From: Membranipora membranacea
Lineage: Eukaryota; Bryozoa; Gymnolaemata; Cheilostomatida; Membraniporidae
Length of the DNA stretch: 64,000 bases
Direction of reading: 5' to 3'
NCBI GenBank assembly: GCA_914767715.1
Contig: OU612065.1
Span: forward strand, 9,362,001-9,426,000
Part shown: positions 24,722 through 35,900 of the stretch, piece by piece
Numbering within the stretch: position 1 is the stretch's first letter
Layout of the letters: each line of letters begins with the position of its first letter
Notes under the pieces: generated by a model
What the model saw: only the letters and a program-made list of their open reading frames with translations
What the model was told of the DNA's origin: nothing
Databases searched by the model: none
Made by a program: the position numbers and the translations under genes

Positions 24722-25227
24722 CAGGGGTGCCCAACCTTTTCTCTCACATGAGCCATTTCAAAAATCAATTAAACCAAATGAGCTGACCACGACGCGTGTA
24801 GACAACATGGAAACAGTCAGTGATATATATGTATCATATTCATTCATGTATAAGTGTTGGCAAAAATTCCAAAGCAAAGTCATTGTGTGAGATTATGCGA
24901 AAAATTTTTGAGGCAATTTCTGGTCATATAAGGCGCCCTGGAGTTTTGTAAGCATTTTAAGCATTTTGCAAATTTTTGTAAGCATTTTGGAAAATTTAGG
25001 TTAGCAAGTCTGCAAGAAGACAACTCTACACACATATTACAATGCAGGCACCCAGTACAATGAACTTGTATACACTATACATACATTTAATGTACATTGT
25101 ACATGCATGAATTGAACGCATGAAATTCGCGCCAAAAAGCGCGTGAAATTTGCAAATATTAAAATGAGCCACCCAAAAAGCCAAAATGAGCCGAGGTGGC
25201 TCATGAGCCATAGGTTGGGCACCCCTG
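24722..25227. mobile_element. hAT-type MITE with 8 bp target-site duplication
   Basis: The element starts CAGGGGTGCCCAACCT and ends with the exact reverse complement AGGTTGGGCACCCCTG. CACTACGC flanks it on both sides (24714-24721 and 25228-25235), a perfect 8 bp target duplication. CAGGG-type ends plus 8 bp duplications are diagnostic of the hAT superfamily. Inside are only short frames, no transposase, and GAGCCACC/GAGCTGACC-type subrepeats near both ends. It lies between PRADC1 and PHF5A, about 0.4 kb from the PHF5A stop codon. Confidence 0.93.
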
Positions 25228-25638
25228 CACTACGCTGAGGTTTGATCCGTGTTTTGGTTCATATCAAAACCAAAATGGGACTTAGAAGGCATTGTGGTGT
25301 GCATGTGTGATATTATCCAGAATTATAGTATAAAGAAAAGCCCGGTAAATATTTGCAGGAAAAGCTAAGCATATACTAGTCCAAGAAGATTTGGATCAAA
25401 AAATATGTGTTGACAAAGTAGTCATTGAAAACACAATGGACCCAATTTGAAGCTTTTATGCTGAACTATGTATTTGATAGATATAGTGATATGAACACAT
25501 CTACAACACTGTTTAAAATAGGAAGTAATAATATTGATCTGTAAAGTTATACATAGCATGACGCATGACTGAAAAGCTAAAATACAGTGCCAACTAAACA
25601 AAGGGTTGTTCATGTTGACTGCCTATCACATGTAAGGG

Positions 25639-27448
25639 CTAACGTTTCTTAAATCCATATTTCTTCCTCTCATAAAATAGATCCGTCTTTGCACTACCAA
25701 GATTGACAATCTTCGGACATCCGTCTCTCTGTGAAAAGGGAGTAAAAACTTTAGATCATATAATAATAACTATTATGTTTACATCAATTTTGGTGGTTAA
25801 TTGTTATTTTGTTTACCATCAGCAAAAATACTCCACAGACATGACATGACGGCCCATATAGAAGAACATCATCTAACACTGTATTTGGGTAAAACTCCAT
25901 GTCATGCAACTGAACATATATTTGGCTAAGACAATCCACAGCCGTGCAAAAACGCACAAATTCATGTAAGGGGTAGTACTGTAAATACATACATCCTTTT
26001 CTGTGAGTGTGCACTCTTTGCAATAGTAAGCGTCAGATACTCCAGGGCCTCCGCACGTGACACATCTGCCCTGATATGACCCATAATTGCACTCATCACA
26101 TATTCTCACCAAGGTACAAGGCCTTACGTATGAATCACATATTACACACTTTCCATCACCTGTTGTGAAAATTAACAAAATCAACCAAATCTAAAGCCAC
26201 ACAAAAATATTTTTGATCAATGGACATCCTAAACAAGGAATTGCCCTTATGCAATATTCGATTGGAACTTTTGAGTAGTAGCCTGCACATACTGTGCCAC
26301 AAAATCAACTTTGATCAGATTGGGCTGTCAGACAAGCTTTTGCAAGACGGTCAAAACAAGACATACTCTACTGCTTAACTTGTGTTGTAATGTTCCCTAC
26401 CAAAAACCTAGTACTTACATTTTTCACATACTCTTCCAATAGCTACAAGAAAAACGAAAAGGCTATTAGCCAAGTTGGCTTGGTAACATTCAAAGTACAT
26501 GTATACAACCAGCCATTTTATTATTCAAAAACCTTGTTCCAACACACTAAAGTGAGTGACGCATAGACAAAAGTGTAGAGCCATATATAAAGTAAGACCT
26601 CTATGATTTAGATAATCAACAGTAGTTTGATGAGTGCTTCTATTCACAGTTACAATCTTCATTTCTTTGATCAGTCTTTATCAATCTTACGACTCCAAAA
26701 CCATACCCCTAGGTATCTAGCAATAGCATTAAATGTTTGACTGCCTGCCCCCCTCCTTTCTAAGTCTTAATTTCTTACTTTATATCACGCCTACTTACTA
26801 CATCAACATCATGTTCATTGCAAACTAATTAAAAATGACAGATGTGATTGTGATAGGTAAAGTTAGTAACATCATAATCATTATATAATATATGGATCTT
26901 AATAATGTGCCAAGTCGATCACTCATAGACACTGGACTCAAAATATTGGGGGAATAGTACAATTCTGTGCTCATAGATAATAATAATGATATATATGTAG
27001 TAAGTAGTCATCCAGTTCTATCTTATCTATCTATGGAATTATGGATGATGATACAGAATATAATACTCATACTGAATGAAAAGGAAGTCATCTCATCATT
27101 CTTGCACTGCAGTAAGATTCATTCATGAATGAATCTGAGACTTGATTGAAGGTATATAAATACATTGATTGTAACACTGAATCAATGAACTCATTGAGTG
27201 ATTGACTGAATAGAGAGAATGTCACAACATTCAGAATCATTGTAATATGTATGTATATATTTATATATATATATATATATATATACTCATACCAATGAAC
27301 TAAACCTAGTTCATTGCTCATACTGTACTGTTGTTGTTTTGACTTGAGCCTGAGGGTCCCCTCTCGACTCTAGCATCTTTTTAATCAGACTCTTACCTAC
27401 TCCTGGCTGCTTTCTGCAAAATATGAGATCAGGATGATGTTTTGCCAT
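25639..27448 (-). CDS. PHF5A: PHD finger-like domain protein 5A, SF3b subunit
   Basis: PHF5A (SF3b14b) is a zinc-binding knot protein of the U2 snRNP SF3b complex, contacting SF3B1 and the branch-point adenosine. Four minus-strand exons join in phase: 27448-27397 (start [17 protein letters not shown]), 26442-26419 (a 24 nt micro-exon, IGRVCEK), 26159-25993 and 25728-25639. They encode 110 residues, the same length as human. CXXC pairs CVIC, CDEC, CVTC and CKEC are all present, as is the C-terminal KYGFKKR. The sequence is almost identical to vertebrate PHF5A. Intron 1 is about 950 bp and holds a TA microsatellite with a small palindrome. Confidence 0.97.
27254..27326. repeat. TA microsatellite plus AATGAACTA palindrome
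   Basis: A (TA)n run to 27284 is followed by ACTCATACCAATGAACTA and its near inverse TAGTTCATTGCTCATACT around a 4 nt loop. The core matches the palindrome at 10912-10957. It lies in PHF5A intron 1. Confidence 0.65.
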
Positions 27449-27725
27449 TATCAACACTTCTGTATCCAAGTTTTTTCAGTGGACTAGCCCTCTTTTGATA
27501 TTTGAGATAGTGAGTAAATAGATCACCAATAAATTTCAATTTTTCATTGAAAAAAGTGATGTGGCCGGGCAACAGCGGTCCTATTAGACAATTAATTCGA
27601 TCAATAAAATTAATACTGTCCAGATGCAAGGGTAAATCTAGCAAGGTTGTGACATGAGTTGTCTGTTGTTTTTCCTCAGGTGAGACAACTCTTGCAACAT
27701 ACTTTTAGTGAAGAGTTATTGCCAT

Positions 27726-27832
27726 AAACAAGGAGTGTTGCCATGCCATATTATATGTAAGGAGTATCCAATGAAGAGGGAGTTAATCGGAGTAACTCCT
27801 TACTCCTTGTTATAAGTTTATGGTTTTCTTTT
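27726..27832. repeat. Inverted-repeat element of the GGAGTAACTCC family
   Basis: TATTGCCATAAACAAGGAGT on the left is roughly inverted as ACTCCTTGTTATAAGTTTAT on the right, with an internal GGAGTAACTCC palindrome. Related AAGGAGTAAC palindromes lie at 10960-10976 and 30072-30150. It sits upstream of the PHF5A start. Confidence 0.55.
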
Positions 27833-27844
27833 GATATGCAATTC

Positions 27845-30033
27845 AAAGAGCCTTGAAAAGTCCTGTTTACCTATGATTTGGAAGAAGGCTATTGTTAGTT
27901 AGGTGACAGGTCCGAACAGAAGGTCAGAAGTTAATAATTATCGACCAATCAGTCTATGTAGGCCAATCCTCGAATGCGCAGACACAGTATGGGACCCATC
28001 CACCAAAACAACAGCATAGAAGATAGAATTGGTGCAAAATGACGCCATCAGATTCATAGGCAACCTGAAGGGCCGTGATGCGAGTGTGACCGAAGCCAGG
28101 AATCAGCTAGAAATTGGGTCGCTGGAAGAAAGGCCGAAAAATCATCGGCTGTGTCTGCTCACCAGAGTTCTTCAGAACGAGAACCAACACCATGCTCTCT
28201 CTAAAGCATACGATGAAATCACCGAAGACAGGGAAAACGCTACAATGACCACCAGAGCAGCCGCCAGAGGTGAACCTAACTCTGTGGCCACAAACAAAAG
28301 TATCTACCAGGCCAGTTTCCTGCCTCGGACAATCCGTGAGATGAGAGGGCAGAAAACCGCCCAACCCTAAACAGCGCCATGCTGTTAAAACCACATTCCC
28401 TGGTCTAAACCCTGGTCCTAACATTTAGAGGCATCCCTAAACCGATTTCTTCGACAAATCAATAGGATGTGCTACCTCATCTGAGGTAAGGAAAACATGT
28501 GTTTTATATAAAATCTTGGAACATGTAATATGCTCTAGGATGTGGGCTCATATTAATGACTATGGTATAGTAAAATAAAATCAGCATGGATTTCGAAAGA
28601 ATTTAAATACTACAACACAGCTTGTACATGTGACTCACCGAGCTGCCGAAGCTCTCGATCGAAAACATGACTACCACATAGTCAGCTTCGACTTCACGAA
28701 AGCGTTCGTCCGTGTTCCTAATGACCTGCTTGTATATAAACTACGAAAATACAACTTCGACCAATCGTGTGTCATGTGGATTGAGAACTGGCTCAAGGAC
28801 AGAGTCTCACTAGTATCCGCGAACGGACATCTTTTCAAAGATTTTGAGGTCTGTTCCGGTGTACCACAGGGCTCTGTGCTTGGGCCTTTGCTCTTTCTCC
28901 TGTATATAAATGATATCCAGTCTGGTGTTTCTTATTCAGATTGTCGCCTTTACGCAGATGATACGATTTTGCTATGTGATGTTACTAATGATCAATCTCT
29001 GCTTCAAAAAGATGTCAATGTTCTTTATAGATGGGCTTGGATAGATTGGGGAATGCCCTTTAATCCTAAAAAGTGGTTACATGTACAAGTAGGAAAACCT
29101 GTCCCAAACCTCTGTATCACTCTGGGAAATGAACCCATCCCTTCCTCTGACTGTTTCAAATACCTAGGTGTGCATATCCAGACCAATCTAAAGTGGAACA
29201 CCCACATTTCAACCATTACAGCAAAGGCAAATAGATCTCTTGGTTTAATCCGACGCAACTTAGCCGAGGCCCCTTGTAAGACCAAGCTTATTGCATTTAA
29301 AACTATTGTACGCCCAATTTTAGAATATGCTACACCAGTATGATCACCCCATAACGTTGGTTTGATTAACGCTATTGAAAAGGTGCAAAGACGGGCTGTA
29401 AGGTGGACATACCATATGAAAAAACTTGACAGTGTGACTGATTGCATGTCTCGTAATGATATCATTTCTCTTCAAAACAGGAGGGATGAGCTAGACATAT
29501 TTTTCTTACGTAAGATTGAGGCAGGACTGTATGACATCAAGTTAAATACATACGTTCGGTTTACTGCACACCCCAATACCAGAGGTAAAGTTATCAGTTG
29601 GACACAAAACATAAATCAGTGGCGATACAGTTACTTCAATCGGGTCAGAGGTGAGATTAAAGTATACTTTGAAAATCCTACGCTAAACTAACTAACATTC
29701 TCGTTTTCTAACCTCTAATACCTTGATATTATATACTTGTATTGTTGATATGTTCTGTAGCCCGTAAATGAAACACCATTGACCAGTGGCGATCAACTAG
29801 CAGTGTTCGGCAAGCAATTTTTTTACGTTATGTTATCTTTTTGTAAGTTTTTCACACTAGTGTGTTTTTCTGGATCATTATTATTTTTATTTTTCATCGA
29901 ACTGAAAAAACATCTTCGGCACACCAACCACAACAGCACACCACAATGAACATCGACCCACAGCTGGTAAATATATCCTGCATGCCAACCCTATTAGGCT
30001 AGGCGGTTAGGATAAATTGGGAAGTAAGTAAGT
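27845..30033 (+). mobile_element. Degenerate non-LTR retrotransposon (CR1/jockey-like) with nested insert
   Basis: Reverse-transcriptase fragments run from about 27870 (LPMIWKKAIV, then NYRPISL), stop at about 27957, and resume at about 28510 (KILEHVICSRMWAHINDYGI). The main block follows: VSFDFTKAF, GVPQGSVLGPLLFLLYIND, the catalytic LYADDTILL, KYLGVHIQTNLKWNTHI and the thumb RPILEYATPV. An in-frame stop at 29341 splits off the C-terminus (VQRRAVRWTYHM, ending at 29691). The 3' end is a short tetranucleotide tail AAGTAAGTAAGTAATG near 30030. The endonuclease is absent (5' truncation). The 27957-28500 segment is a fragment of a different LINE. Confidence 0.88.
27957..28500 (+). mobile_element. 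LINE 3' fragment nested in another LINE
   Basis: It interrupts the reverse-transcriptase frame of the host LINE between NYRPISL and KILEHVI. The fragment encodes the thumb and C-terminus of a second LINE: PILECADTVWDP, a stop, then ELVQNDAIRFIGNLKGRDAS and SFLPRTIREMRG, ending at 28370. It is a 5'-truncated copy. No target duplication is clear at the two junctions. Confidence 0.65.
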
Positions 30034-30071
30034 AATGAGCAACAGCAACTTGCGGATAATGGTGTTCCATA

Positions 30072-30150
30072 TTACAAGCAAGGAGTAACAGGGGTCACAC
30101 TTCTGTTACTCCTTGTTACAAGCAAGGAGTTAGCAACTCCTTGTTACAAG
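30072..30150. repeat. Tandem palindromes of the GGAGTAAC family
   Basis: TTACAAGCAAGGAGTAACAG is mirrored by CTGTTACTCCTTGTTACAAG, and AAGGAGTTAGCAACTCCTTG forms a second palindrome next to it. This is a strong potential hairpin just past the LINE 3' end. Confidence 0.7.
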
Positions 30151-30460
30151 TAACTGAAATATCCATCACGTGATTTGCCTAGCTAATTTCAGGAGAAGAT
30201 TTCACTCTGAATAGTTATTACCAAGGACGCAACGCAATCAAACAACTATTCCGAGTCTGAGCAAAGGATGTTGCTTGACTCCTTTTCTACAGTAAAACGC
30301 CATCGACTCGAGGGAGAGTAACTCTACATGTGGGTAAATTGTAGCCTTTCACATGGCCACGGTTTTTAATTGTTTTGGTTTGGTTCCAAAACCAAAAAAA
30401 ACAAAACCCATGACTACCTGACAAGGCTAGGCAAATTGGATATGACGTGATCGTTCACAG

Positions 30461-30528
30461 CATGGGCCCCTGGGACTTACATGTCTTTACTTTGCCAATG
30501 TCCACTATCAACCACCCAAAAAACACCT
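30461..30528. mobile_element. Single arm of the 10418-10707 MITE with 8 bp duplication
   Basis: A 68 bp segment from CATGGGCCCCTGGGACTTAC to AAAAAACACCT matches the terminal arm of the 10418-10707 element. GTTCACAG flanks it exactly on both sides (30453-30460 and 30529-30536), an 8 bp target-site duplication, so the short form itself moved or the element lost its centre and other arm after insertion. Confidence 0.8.
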
Positions 30529-30536
30529 GTTCACAG

Positions 30537-31684
30537 CCTTAGCTGGATATTATGTAGCAAATAGGTATAGCTTTCTTAATCTTGGGGCCCCTTCCCCCCC
30601 CCCTTCCATGTTTCTATAGTATGATAAATTGAATAGAGTATTCCTTTTCATTCTGCCAACTGGTTGTTTACTCAATATTATTGCATTGTTGTTGTCCTAT
30701 GGTTCTATTCACTTTTATTTAGTGGTCCCAAATCTAACAAATGCAATTTATGTATAATGATCTTCTCCAGACCAGAGGAAGAATTATTCTCCTGTTGATG
30801 ACTATAGCCTTTAGACTTGCCAAAGAATGTATGACTGTTAAAGTTAAGTCTATGTTCTCGCTAGGTAAATCATAATCTACCGTATTTTGACAATTTTGCT
30901 GTCTTGGTCTTGCAGGGACGGAAAGCTTGTCAAGACAAACTACGGACAGAGGAATTCAAAACTTCAACCCATGCAGCAAATATGTCTCATGCAAAATATA
31001 CCTGTCAATAAAAAGCCTCATTTTTGTTATATTTTTAAGTATATTTTATTTATGAATTATATATCCCTTTAAAATAATCACTATGTTCCCCAAAAGATTG
31101 CTCCCCACTGCAAGAGAAGGGTGTAAATCTCCATAGGCTCCTGCAATTATACCTTCATGAGACATCTTTGTTATGATTATGATTAAGAAGCTGTTACAAA
31201 TGAGGAATAATGCATGTTGAAAATACGAGGTAACTGCAGAAAGATACTTGACTAGAATAGTATTTTATAACTTTACAACAGTTTCTAAATAGGTGCTTTT
31301 ATTATACGTTTGGATAGAATAGTTTCTAATTGAAACATGACTCTTAGTTTCTTGTTTTGTTGTTCAAAGAAGTCTGGGAAAACACTTGGCGCAAGCCAAA
31401 AGTAGAACTTCCAGTGCTGGGTGAGGCAAAATCACTTCAACGGAATTGAACTTGGAAATATCTCAACAAAGATACAACAGAAAAAAAGTAATAATAAGAT
31501 AAAGCATAAGCTGTTAAAGTGTAGAGCAAAGAACCTGCTTGACGTGCAGACGAAGCAGCTACCTGTCTTTTTATCCGTGTTGGATAAATATGTATGTCTG
31601 ATCAATTTTTCCTTCGACATCATAAATGCTTGCTTCTGATCAAAGCTTGCAAATGCTGCTGCCGAGGCAAAATTATTGATGTTA
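30537..31684. other. Intergenic, no gene seen
   Basis: Nothing coding is recognised. A single arm of the hairpin family (AAAGCTTGTCAAGACA) lies at 30912-30930, and there is a C-run near 30593. The right part is presumably 3' untranslated sequence of the GPCR gene. Confidence 0.45.
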
Positions 31685-32960
31685 CTATTCTGTTTCATTA
31701 AAGGCTTGGTTCTTTTGTGCCATCTTTTCAGAGTCATAAGAGTCGCCGGAAGTGAATGATTTTGAGCTCATACCTCTTCCAGCACCACCATCAGCATTAG
31801 TGAAACCAGTTGCCGCTGACCCAGATTCTTGCCGATTCATTTTTTGCAGGCAAAACATTGATCTCAGTTCACTTCTGAACTTTGCCGTAGATAAAATATA
31901 CAGGAAAAAGTTGATTGCAAAGTTAAGCTGGTAGAAAAAGAAAAGGAAAGCACGAATCCATTTGAGAAGATGTTTACGCTTCATGAAAACGATGTAGAGC
32001 ATTTGTTGCTGGGGGTCATCGGCACTGGGAAGCTCTTTTCTGGCATTGTTCCAGTAAAGTTCAACCATTTGGGTAATCCCCAGTGGTAGAACCAAAATAA
32101 TGTAAGCTGATGATATGACAAGTAAAGTTTTCGTGACTTTAGAATCTCTTTTCGCTTGTCTTTCCGTTGTTTTCTTCTCACCTTTGTTTGTTTTGGCTCC
32201 ATATCTTGTCATTGTTTTCCTCAAGCGCTGTGACTGGTTCACCTTGTATATTATCATGCTGTTCAGAACAATGATAAGCGTAGTAGGCAAGGCAGTGTTG
32301 AAGGCGACATAGAAAAATATGGCTTCTGGATAGGTCTTTCTGTTGGTTTTGCATGCTTTGTAACCAAACACAGAATCACCCTCAAATCCTGAGACGAAAA
32401 GCTTGTGTAAGGAGAAAGCCAGGAGAAACAGGGTAATTCCAAAAACAGTACCTTTTGTCTTTTTCTTTGTTATAAGAGTTGATGCCTTAAGTGGAAGAAA
32501 GACTGCGATACAGCGCTCAACAGTAAAACAAACGATCATCCAGACGCTGAGCAAGTTGAATAGTTCCACTACGACTGAATGAAGCAGACATAGCCATTCA
32601 TTTTCCTGGAATGCTTTGTTTATCGGCTCCTGGTTTTGTCCTCTGAGCACACCAATCATGAAATTGAATACCAACACACAGCCGTCATAAACAGCCAAAA
32701 CTGCCAGATATGTGTTGGTGGTTTGTCGTTGCATTCTCGGAGAAACAAGTACTAAGAAGGCCAAGAGATTAAACAAAAGGCCACATGCCACAGTCATCGC
32801 TGTTCCATAGTGAAGAAGTCCACGAACTAAGTTCACCAGTGGTAAAATCACGCTCCAGTGTTCTCTCAGAGCACAAGGCCATTGAAGAGCAATGTCATCC
32901 GTTATTTCAACTCCATCGAGCAAGAATATATCATCAAAGCTGTATGCGCAGTTATCAAAT
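31685..32960 (-). CDS. Class A neuropeptide-type G-protein-coupled receptor, main exon
   Basis: One large exon encodes all seven membrane helices, about 425 codons. Landmarks in order: an extracellular NCAYSFDD segment, TM1 GLLFNLLAFLVLV, TM2 TNTYLAVLAVYDGCVLVFN, the conserved Cys before TM3 (NEWLCLLHS), the DRY-equivalent ERC in TVERCIAVFLPLK, the ECL2 Cys (GYKACKTN), a long basic third loop (AKTNKGEKKTTERQAKRDSK), TM6 TLLVISSAYIILVLPLG, and TM7 NFFLYIL (variant NPxxY), then a Ser-rich tail. The pattern resembles FMRFamide/myosuppressin-type peptide receptors, an inference from memory; the ligand is unknown. The exon begins at a clear acceptor (TTTTTATAG, 32969-32961) in mid-codon with no ATG before TM1, so a first exon lies further up the minus strand and was not found. 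Confidence 0.9.
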
Positions 32961-35900
32961 CTATAAAAATGAAGAAGATACAGGGATAAACTATATAAGA
33001 AAATAGCAGCTGGTACTGTGAAGTGGTCTGTAACATGGCCGTCATTGCAAAGTATGAGGTGAGGTTAGAAGTATATTGTGTCAATTTTTGTTTGTTTTTC
33101 AGAATGAGTATAACCTGTTGATTTTAGAAGCTTTTTGCTACATATTGAAGCTTGACTCCTTTTACAGGGAATTAAATTGTTACATGGTTTCTCTCGCTGG
33201 GGGCCGTCGGGCGAGGGGCAAAGGTCTGGAGGGCTCAGACTATGATTGGCTAGGCCAATGAAATATTCCTCTTAAATGATTTACAATTTTATAGGTGCAG
33301 AAACTGTGTCTTGAAATGAGTATGAATTTATTACTTTTATTGTCAGCAACAATTCATTATTACCTATTCAATTTTTGTTAACAACAGATAGATAATCTAT
33401 CTTTTAAAGTTGAAGTCTTTTTATTAAAGATGTAAAGACAACTCGCAAAAATAGATATACAAAAGATAAGTATTTTTACTGTTAATTAACATAATTAATT
33501 TATTAATAATCTTTTATCCATAATCCATTAATTATTCAATCCAATCTTTTTCTTCTGTTGTTACATTAAATTACATTATATCACATAACATTTCATGACT
33601 GATATGATTGAGTTATATTTAAAATGGCCTGATAATGTTGACCATATTTTCCGAAGATTGAAAAGCAGAGTTTGTGCATTGTCCAAAGTACAAATCTTTT
33701 CATCTGTCATAGACTCAATGGTGATATTTTTTGCAGTATATTATATTACTGATTTTATTATATAATTCAGAAGTTTGATTTAACTCTTGAACGTTGAATG
33801 AGAGATCTCCTTTTTCTACCACATACAGCTGTGAAATTCCTAATCTGATCTCAGACCGAATTTTTAGTACTGCAGTAGACTTTAATATATACGGGAGAGC
33901 ATACTTTTAACAAACGTTATGTTTTAGATAGGAAGTTGTTTTTATCAGCGTAGTGCCGCACATCTCGTTTTTTAAAGAGTTCATACCTTTTGGTATCAGA
34001 CTCCAAAACGATAACGCCTTCATACAACAAAACTCCTTGCTTACAGTTACCGTAATTCTGCTTCATTACTGATGATAAGATATTCTGATTCCTTACTGTA
34101 GGACCCAAGTCCCAAACTGATGTCGTTTTCATCAATTTCAGAATACAACTATTATCAGAAGATGCCAGATTTATGAGTAAATGATTTATTAAGCAGAATA
34201 TATTAGAAGGTTATAAGACTACCGGTTCTGAATATATGTGATAGGAATTGATTGGACTGATTCAAAGCCATTATATGCATGAAAGATAGGTCGCATGTAT
34301 TCTTGTTGTCCTTTGTGAGGGATTTGGGGAGGGGTGAATGAGCATCTTCACCCTTACACTCATACAGCTGGAAGAGTCAGATACTGATGTTTGGAAATTC
34401 ACAAAGTACTTGAAAGGAGAAACATGCCTCAATCATAGCTACTGCTTGAATCTTATTAATGGACTTTCTCTCATCAGACTTTCGAACGCTTTCTAATTAT
34501 TTTTTTTGTACAGTTGGTTTAGCAATTAATATTGTTAAAATCAATAAGAAAAGTGTGATATAATGTTGTTTTCAAACATGGTACCCGTAAAGAATAAACA
34601 AATTTTGTCTCATAATGAATAGGAGGAGCAATGGGATGACAAGTTGGGATATACCTCATCACAACAATTTTTGGCTATGGGCACAAAAAAAAACACATGC
34701 TAACCTACCTCTCGGAAGAATTCTGACAATTTGAAGATACTGACGGAGAAGGACTTAGAAAACCTTCGGCCGTTGTTGAAATAACTGGCTCATTTGCTGC
34801 TGCTGTCACAAACTCAGTTATAACAGCTGACACAGAAGCCATGGATGATGTTGTGAAACTTATAAGTTGACACCGAGGATCTCACAAAGAAAGTGAAGGC
34901 TGCTCCATCAGAATGCCTTTAAAATACTGCGAGAAAACGGAACCAGCTATAAGTATGACAAGGCAAATATTGATTTCAGTGGAAAATTTGCGATCTGACA
35001 CAAAGCATTCTAATTGTCAGATAGCGGACACCGCATCAATAACAGTATACAGTACAACAGTTGCTGACTCCTGCAAATCACACCCTCAAGCTGCTAAGAA
35101 TAGGTCTTCAAAATTCACCAACAACATTGAAGTTCTATCTATATGGGTGACACAGGGAAGCATCGCCAATTTGATGTACATTATCACGGTAATCGATGAA
35201 TCAGCCGCTGTGCCATTATGAAATGGTTACAATGTGGCAAAGACAATAATAGCTTAACTCCCACAGTGGAATAAACTAATGGACTTGTTTATTTCGAGAT
35301 GAAAATTTCAAACTAGTATACCATAACCCAGTTCTGCCATTTCTGCCAATACATAGTATGCAAAACACTTCAAAATAAAGCAAGAAAATGATCGATCTGA
35401 AAAATAATTAATCTTTTCAAACTCTTACACCATACATAAGTGTTCTTAGCCTTAGAATCAACTGGTTTTTTTTTTACATTCTACACCAGTGGGAGACTGA
35501 GCTTTCCGCCTGACAACAAAGGCATCATAAGATAGCAGGCTGAACATCACTGAACTCTATTTCCTCTTGCCTGACTGTTGTTGTTGGTAAATAAATGTTT
35601 CTGGACTAGGCTGCTGCCGTTGACCATTGGAAACTATATGCTGACTATACACGTGGGATAAACTGAAATAGAAACTGATTATAATAACCAAAACAAAACG
35701 GACTAAACTACGTAAAAAACAATGTAAATCTTGACACATAACGGTGATGCCTTTATTATATACATTATATTTAAAGAGAGAGAGAGAGGATATAAATTCA
35801 ATGCTAAAGAACTATAAAGAAAAGAAAAACATCTGAAGAAGCTGGTGGAAATAAATGGAAATAAATAGTAACATCATGATCTAGCACTAGGTTACTCATT

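Noticed and set aside
33030-33084. Minus-strand ATG frame just upstream of the GPCR as its first exon
   Set aside because: It reads into the GPCR exon in the wrong frame and has no usable donor site.
34913-35221. Open frame of 102 codons, plus strand
   Set aside because: No domain, no splice context, biased composition. A frame of this length is expected by chance in several kb of non-coding DNA.
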